The position numbers and the translations under genes were made by a program. This document shows, piece by piece, positions 58,964 through 64,000 of a stretch of 64,000 nt of DNA. Location: positions 20,600,429 through 20,664,428 of the forward strand of contig NC_061866.1 of assembly GCF_907164915.1 (NCBI RefSeq), read 5' to 3'. The stretch is from Impatiens glandulifera. Its lineage: Eukaryota; Streptophyta; Magnoliopsida; Ericales; Balsaminaceae. A model generated the notes under the pieces. The model was not told where the DNA came from. It made no database searches and saw only the letters and a list, made by a program, of their open reading frames with translations. Every line of letters starts with the position of its first letter. The first letter of the stretch is position 1.

Positions 58964-61900
58964 TCAATCAAGATCAACAAGACCTAGCATGTTTCTAAAG
59001 TGAGAAAACTTAGCTTCCGATAGGGGTTTCGTGAAGATGTCCGCAGTTTGTTGATCTGTAGGAACATGTTCAAGATGAATTTGCTTTTGATTGACGTGTT
59101 CTCGGATGAAATGATGCCTGATTTCAATATTCTTTGTCTGAGAATGTAGAACTGGATTATAGGTGATTGCGATAGCACTTGTGTTGTCGCATAAAATTGG
59201 AGATTCCTCAGCCTCAATCCTATAGTCTCTGAGCTGTTGTTGAATCCACAGAACTTGAGAACAACAACTTCCAGCTGCAAGATACTCTGCTTCATCTGTA
59301 GACGTGGCGACTGACGTCTGCTTCTTGCTGAACCATGTAATTAGACGATCTCCAAGGAACTGGAAAGTTCCACTTGTGCTTTTTCTATCAATTTTGCATC
59401 CTACATAATCTGCATCTGAGAAACTAATTAAATTGAAACTGGAATCCTTTGGATACCATAGTCCCACATTTTGAGTTCCCTTTAAGTATTTAAGAATACG
59501 TTTAGCATTAGTAAAATGAGAGAGTTTAGGATCAGCCTGAAATCTGCCACAAACACCAACAACTAATTGAATGTCTGGTCTGCTAACAGTTACATACAAC
59601 AAAGAACCGATAAGTCCTCTATATGCTGTTACATCGACACTTTGGCCACCTTCATCTTTATCCAATTTAATTGAGGAGCACATTGGAGTGGCTACTGCAG
59701 AACAGTTCTCCAAACCAAACTTCTTTAGCAGTTCTTTGGTGTATTTGGCCTAGTTGATAAGAGTTCCATTTTCTAACTGACGGACTTGAAGCCCAAGGAA
59801 GAATGTAAGTTCTCCCATCATGCTCATTTCAAACTTGTCCTGCATCAGCTTGGCAAATTTCTCACACAATTTGAGGTTAGTTGAGCCAAAGATAATGTCA
59901 TCTACATATATCTGAACAAGTAGTATGTGAGAATCTTTAGTAAATCTAAACAGTGTTTTATCCACTGTTCCAACAACAAAATCATGATCAAACAAGAAGT
60001 TGGTTAAAGTGTGATACCAAGCTCTAGGAGCTTGTTTCAGGCCATACAATGCTTTCTTAAGCCTATAAACATGATTTGGCAAAACAACATCTACAAAACT
60101 AGGGGGTTGCTCAATATACTTCTTCACTTAATTTTCCATTTAAGAATGCACTTTTCACATCCATTTGAAAGACTTTAAAATTCTTAAATGATGCATATGC
60201 TAGGAAGATTCTAATTGCCTCTAGTCTTGCAACCAGTGCAAAACACTCATCAAAATCAATACCTTCCTCTTGTCTGTATCCTTGAGCAACTAAACGAGCT
60301 TTGTTTCTAATGACTAATCCATCTTCACTAAGCTTGTTTCTAAAGACCCATCTTGTTCCTATAACTGACTTGTCAGTTGGTCTAGGAGTGAGATACCACA
60401 CTTTATTTCTAGAAAATTAGTTTAACTCCTCTTGCATAGCATTGATCCAATCTGGATCAACTATAGCTTTAATTTGAGAAATAAATGCAGAATTGGCCAT
60501 TTCATCCATCAATTGACGTCTTGTCCTTCGAGGAGAAAAAGGATTTCCGATTATCAGTTCTGGTGGATGATTTATGTTCCATATGAAGTTGGATCCAAGG
60601 GGATTGGTCATCTGAATCGGTGACACCGCGACATTCAAACTCTCAACATCTTGTTGGACAAAAGTTTGCACGTCTGGTTGAACTTTAACCGGATCAGCCA
60701 CGGGATCAGATAGAGCCATCCGCTTGTCCAAGGTTTCTTCTTCTTCACTTACAGACTCAAGACTAGCCGCTTTTAGTCTGTCAGTAAGATCAATGGGTTC
60801 ATTAGATTTTCTCTCAACAGGCTCATCAAACACTACATGGAGGGATTCTTCAACAGTTTGTATTCTTTTGTTGTATACTCTGTAAGCCTTGCTTACTGAT
60901 GAGTATCCCAAAATGAATCCCTCTTCTGCTTTAGCATCAAAAGCAGTCAAATAAACCTTTCTATTGTTATGGATAAAACATTTACACCCAAATATCTTAA
61001 AATAAGAAATTGTGGGAATTCTCCCATTATACAGCTCATAGGGAGTTTTATCAAAACGTTTGTTAATTATTGACCGATTTTGTGTATAGCAAGCAATACT
61101 AATGGCTTCCGCCCAGAACCTCTAAGGTACATCTGATTCAGCAAGCATAGACCTCGCTGCTTCCTTCAGAGTTCTCACTCTTCTCTCAGTAATGTCGTTT
61201 TGTTGTGGAGTTCTGGCACTAGACAACTCGTGCCTAATTCTAGTCTCCTCGAGATAAGATGAGAGGTATCTGTTAGTGAATTCAGTTCCCTGATCACTTC
61301 TGATGCATGTGATATTTAAAGATTTATGATTCTGAATCCCTTTAAATATCCTAATCAAGTTTTCAGCAGTTTTATCTTTTGATGGTAAAAATGCAACCCA
61401 TGTAGAACGAGAAATGTCATCGATAACAATTAAGGCAAATCTCATTCCTCATATACTCTTTACAGGAATTGGACCAAAAAGATCCATATGTAAAAGTTCT
61501 AGGATACGGCTGGATTGTGATTTCCCTTTGCTTTTGAACGATGATCTGCCCTGTTTGCCTAACTGGCAAGCAGTGCATATCTTGTCCTTTGCATATGTTG
61601 TACTGAAGTTTGGGCAAACCAATAACTAAATTGTTTGAACAAATGTTGTTGATGGTTTTAAAATTCAAATGGTTCAAACGTTTATGCCATAACCATTTCT
61701 GGTCATTCTTGGCAATCATGCACATAGAGTCAGAAGTCTCTTTTTGCCAATTTATTCTATATGAATTTCCTACTCTATTTCCAGTCAACAAAATGTTTCC
61801 ATCTTGGTCTTTATCTAAACATGCATGAGTTTAAAAATCTACTAACAAACCGTTATCACATAATTGACTAATGCTGATTAAGTTATAACACAGATTGTCA

Positions 61901-62145
61901 ACAAGCAACACGTCATTAATAGTTAGGTTACCATGGATAATCTTACCCTTACCCATGGTCTTACCCTTCTTGTTGTCACCAAATGTGATCTTAGGTCTAG
62001 AGCAATCTGATATATCAGTGAGAAGTCGTCTGTTTCTTGTCATATGCTTGGAACATCCGCTATCAAGATACCATACAGATTCCTCCAGTACTTCGTTTAT
62101 TTGTACCTACATAAATAGATATTTACAATCTTTTGGTACCCACCT
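58964..62145 (-). pseudogene. pol: pol of element 5, broken
   Basis: Protease WYLDSGCSKHM (about 62080), integrase zinc part LWHKRLNHLNF, core with IRSDQGTEF, RT with YVDDIIFGS near 59910, and RNase H (DADYVGC, DEAEYLAAG, CDNTSAI) down to 58964. Lesions: TAG just before the protease, TAA at 61831, a one-base shift near 61600, TAG at 61122, TAA at 60417, a two-base deletion near 60113, and TAG at 59750. The RNase H segment of 250 codons is intact. Confidence 0.92.
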
Positions 62146-63326
62146 TTAATTGGGTCCTCGGTTAATCAGTCCCTTAGGAATCCATATTTGAGTTATTCTA
62201 ATGAATTTCCCATTTTGTACTGTGATTAGTGCGTATGTTTTTGACTTAGCAGACGACTTTCTGCTTGCCATTGATCCTTTAACTTTTGAAGAAGGTTTTC
62301 TTTTAAAACTCCTTGACTTAGAGTCAGGTTTTAAATTACCAGACTTATTAGCTTTTTCTAGCTTATTCTTAAGCCAGCTAACAATCGGTGGAACATAAAC
62401 TATTTCATTTTTGAAAGCAACTTCTTCATGAATAGGATCAGATTCACTGTTAGTCATACTTCTTTTGAAAAAGTTTATAGGCTTAAACTTGTCAGTTGGA
62501 GGATTTGACTTTTTGCAGGACATATTAGGGTCATTTCTGTCATATCCCAATCCAGATCTAGATCCAGCAGGTTTTAACATACTGATCTGATATTTGACAG
62601 CATCTCCTGATCTTGTCCATGCACTGACTATATAGTTTAATCTCTTGTTTTCAGATGAAAGAGTTTGAATCTGTTCTTTGAGCATCTCATTCTCAAATGA
62701 GATCTCTGTTAAGTTTTCATCAAAAATGTTTGGTTCAGATTCTTGGTTTGAAGAAAGAACAGTTGATTCATATTTAACTTTCATTTCATAAAAAGAGTCA
62801 ATTAACTTCTTGTACTCAACAACCATTTCATTGAATGCATTAGTTAACTCCTCGTTTGTAAATTCTGGTGCAGAGATATCATTTACCTTAGATTGGTGAT
62901 CTGCCATCAGACAAGTTACAGCTTCGTTTTCTTTTTCAGCAGGAGACTCCTCTGTATCATTGTCAGCCCATCTGGATTTGTTCTTACTATATATGAACGC
63001 TTTCTGGTTCTTCTTTGCTTGAAAGTTTGCACTGTAGATCTGATTAAGCTTATCCCATATCTCTTTTGCAGTGGAACAGGACTTGATCTTACAGAATATA
63101 TTCATGTTGAGTGACTGGTATAGAATATTCTTAGCAATATTCTCTAGGTTGTTGGTCATCTTATCTTCAGTAGTCCACTCACTTTTTGGCTTTGAAATCT
63201 TTATGGGGCCATCGATAATAACTCTCCACATATCATATTTAATGGCAGCCAAATGAGCTTGCATTCTTATCATCCAATATTCGTAATGTCCCTTGACAGA
63301 AGAAAATTTTCATTGATGATAGACAT
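62146..63326 (-). pseudogene. gag: gag of element 5, zinc knuckle deleted
   Basis: ATG 63326, then a one-base deletion in a T-run near 63305, then YWMIRMQAHLAAIKYDMW and KEIWDKLNQIYS. At about 63030 the sequence jumps to the Sirevirus gag C-terminal part (KSRWADNDTEE, TCLMADHQS, SGDAVKYQISMLKPAGSRSG, IRITQIWIPKGLI). Compared with gag of element 3, roughly 190 codons are missing, including the second half of capsid and the CCHC knuckle. Confidence 0.88.
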
Positions 63327-63361
63327 GCTTCAGGTTTTTGATGCTTGAGAATAGAAACAGG

Positions 63362-63373
63362 GCTCTGATACCA
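63362..63373 (-). promoter_or_regulatory. Primer binding site, element 5
   Basis: Minus strand TGGTATCAGAGC, perfect match to the initiator Met-tRNA complement, two bases from the LTR. Confidence 0.92.
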
Positions 63374-63375
63374 AT

Positions 63376-64000
63376 TGATAGGATCGGCTTTATCGATAGA
63401 GACGGGGGTCTGGCTAAGGATGAAGGCTTATGAAAAACGGTTTGAAAGAAATCCTGTTAGGGATTTAATTCGCTTTCTATTCTACGCAAACTTGTGTAAA
63501 CACTTGAAACAGATTCAAGGCGGATTTGTTTACTTGGGTTTGAAGCACACGATGAAATATAAAGAGATGACAGAAATGAAGAAAACAGCAGTTTGTTTAT
63601 GGATGTTCGGAGAAACTCTCCTACGTCACCCCTTCTTCTAACCACCGGAATGATTCACTATAATATGATTCGAATCAAATACAGTTTACACACACTTAGC
63701 TCACTATTGAACAAAACACTTTCTGTTCAATTACAAGATGAAGAATATCACTCAGCTAAAGGTGTTTGATTCTAGCTCTCTCTTGATTCACACACAGTAC
63801 AATCAGAAAGCAGCTTCACAGTATGAGTTTAGTAAGCAAGATGATCGAGTAGTTTCTCTCTTTGCAAAATCAGATTGCTTGTTCGTTGTATTCGCTTGTT
63901 CGTTGGGCAGATTGTCCGTTGTCCTTGAGATTTGTTAAATACTGAGCAGGAGCTAACGGTCGAATCTTTAAGAATGATACGTGGCACTCTTCAATTGGAA
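63376..64000 (-). repeat. 5' LTR of element 5, cut by the window end
   Basis: Starts TGATAGG on the plus strand (LTR end CCTATCA on the minus strand) and matches 27660 onward of element 3. Only the R/U5 side is in the window. Confidence 0.92.

Larger units (their letters stand above)
55301..64000 (-). mobile_element. Element 5: Sirevirus-type copia element of the element 3 family, runs off the window
   Basis: Minus strand. The 5' LTR starts at 63376 and continues past the window. Then follow the primer site, gag, pol, one accessory gene, polypurine tract and a 3' LTR truncated at about 55301. The LTR, gag C-terminal part and accessory position match element 3, and this copy still has pol. 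The left end abuts the unrecognised coding region with no target duplication, so that end was lost by deletion. Confidence 0.9.

Overview
This window is repeat-dense plant DNA, almost certainly from an angiosperm with a large transposon load; I cannot name the species. I recognise no host gene. Nearly all readable coding sequence belongs to retrotransposons: four Ty1/copia elements of Sirevirus (SIRE/Maximus) type, one Ty3/gypsy element of the Tat lineage, one L1-like LINE, and the possible end of a CACTA DNA transposon. The Sirevirus call rests on LTRs of about 1.2-1.9 kb, initiator-Met-tRNA primer sites, a long gag with a CCHC knuckle and an extended C-terminal part, pol in the order protease-integrase-RT-RNase H, GA-rich polypurine tracts, and extra genes between pol and the 3' LTR.

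Layout. 1-3546 is AT-rich with a 153-bp tandem array (about 955-2290) and a decayed gene fragment. Element 1 (+, 3552-16690) is complete, with target-site duplication TAGTT. 16691-17584 continues the interrupted host sequence and ends in a CACTA-like terminus. A LINE on the minus strand (about 39160-37043, 3' tail at 18185-17985) is split by element 2 (-, 18191-37037, duplication GGGTG). Element 2, the same family as element 1, is itself split by element 3 (-, 20399-29562), which belongs to a second family. 39170-41080 holds nothing I recognise. A decayed Tat element (-, about 41200-51720) carries three related tandem-repeat blocks downstream of pol. 52812-55300 is an unrecognised, broken coding region of about 830 codons. 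Element 5 (-, about 55301 to the window end) is the same family as element 3 and has a truncated 3' LTR. (There is no element 4; numbering follows my working labels.)

The most interesting content is the accessory genes downstream of pol. Element 1 has three in a row (A 10401-11144, B 11584-12285, C 12796-15434). They are mutually diverged copies of one roughly 220-residue module, and C has a long coiled-coil and acidic extension. Elements 2, 3 and 5 each keep at least one homologue; that of element 3 spans about 1,116 codons and ends in an RGG-rich tail. Each module start is preceded by its own TATA box at 60-122 bp. In elements 3 and 5, the TTAGACG palindrome cluster that fills the LTR recurs upstream of the accessory promoter. 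In element 1 the accessory frames contain no nonsense codon, while gag-pol has eleven.

All gag and pol genes here are broken, so the window is a record of nested insertion and decay. The expected division of labour is: Gag forms the particle, pol products copy and integrate, LTRs drive genomic RNA, and the accessory proteins have unknown roles.
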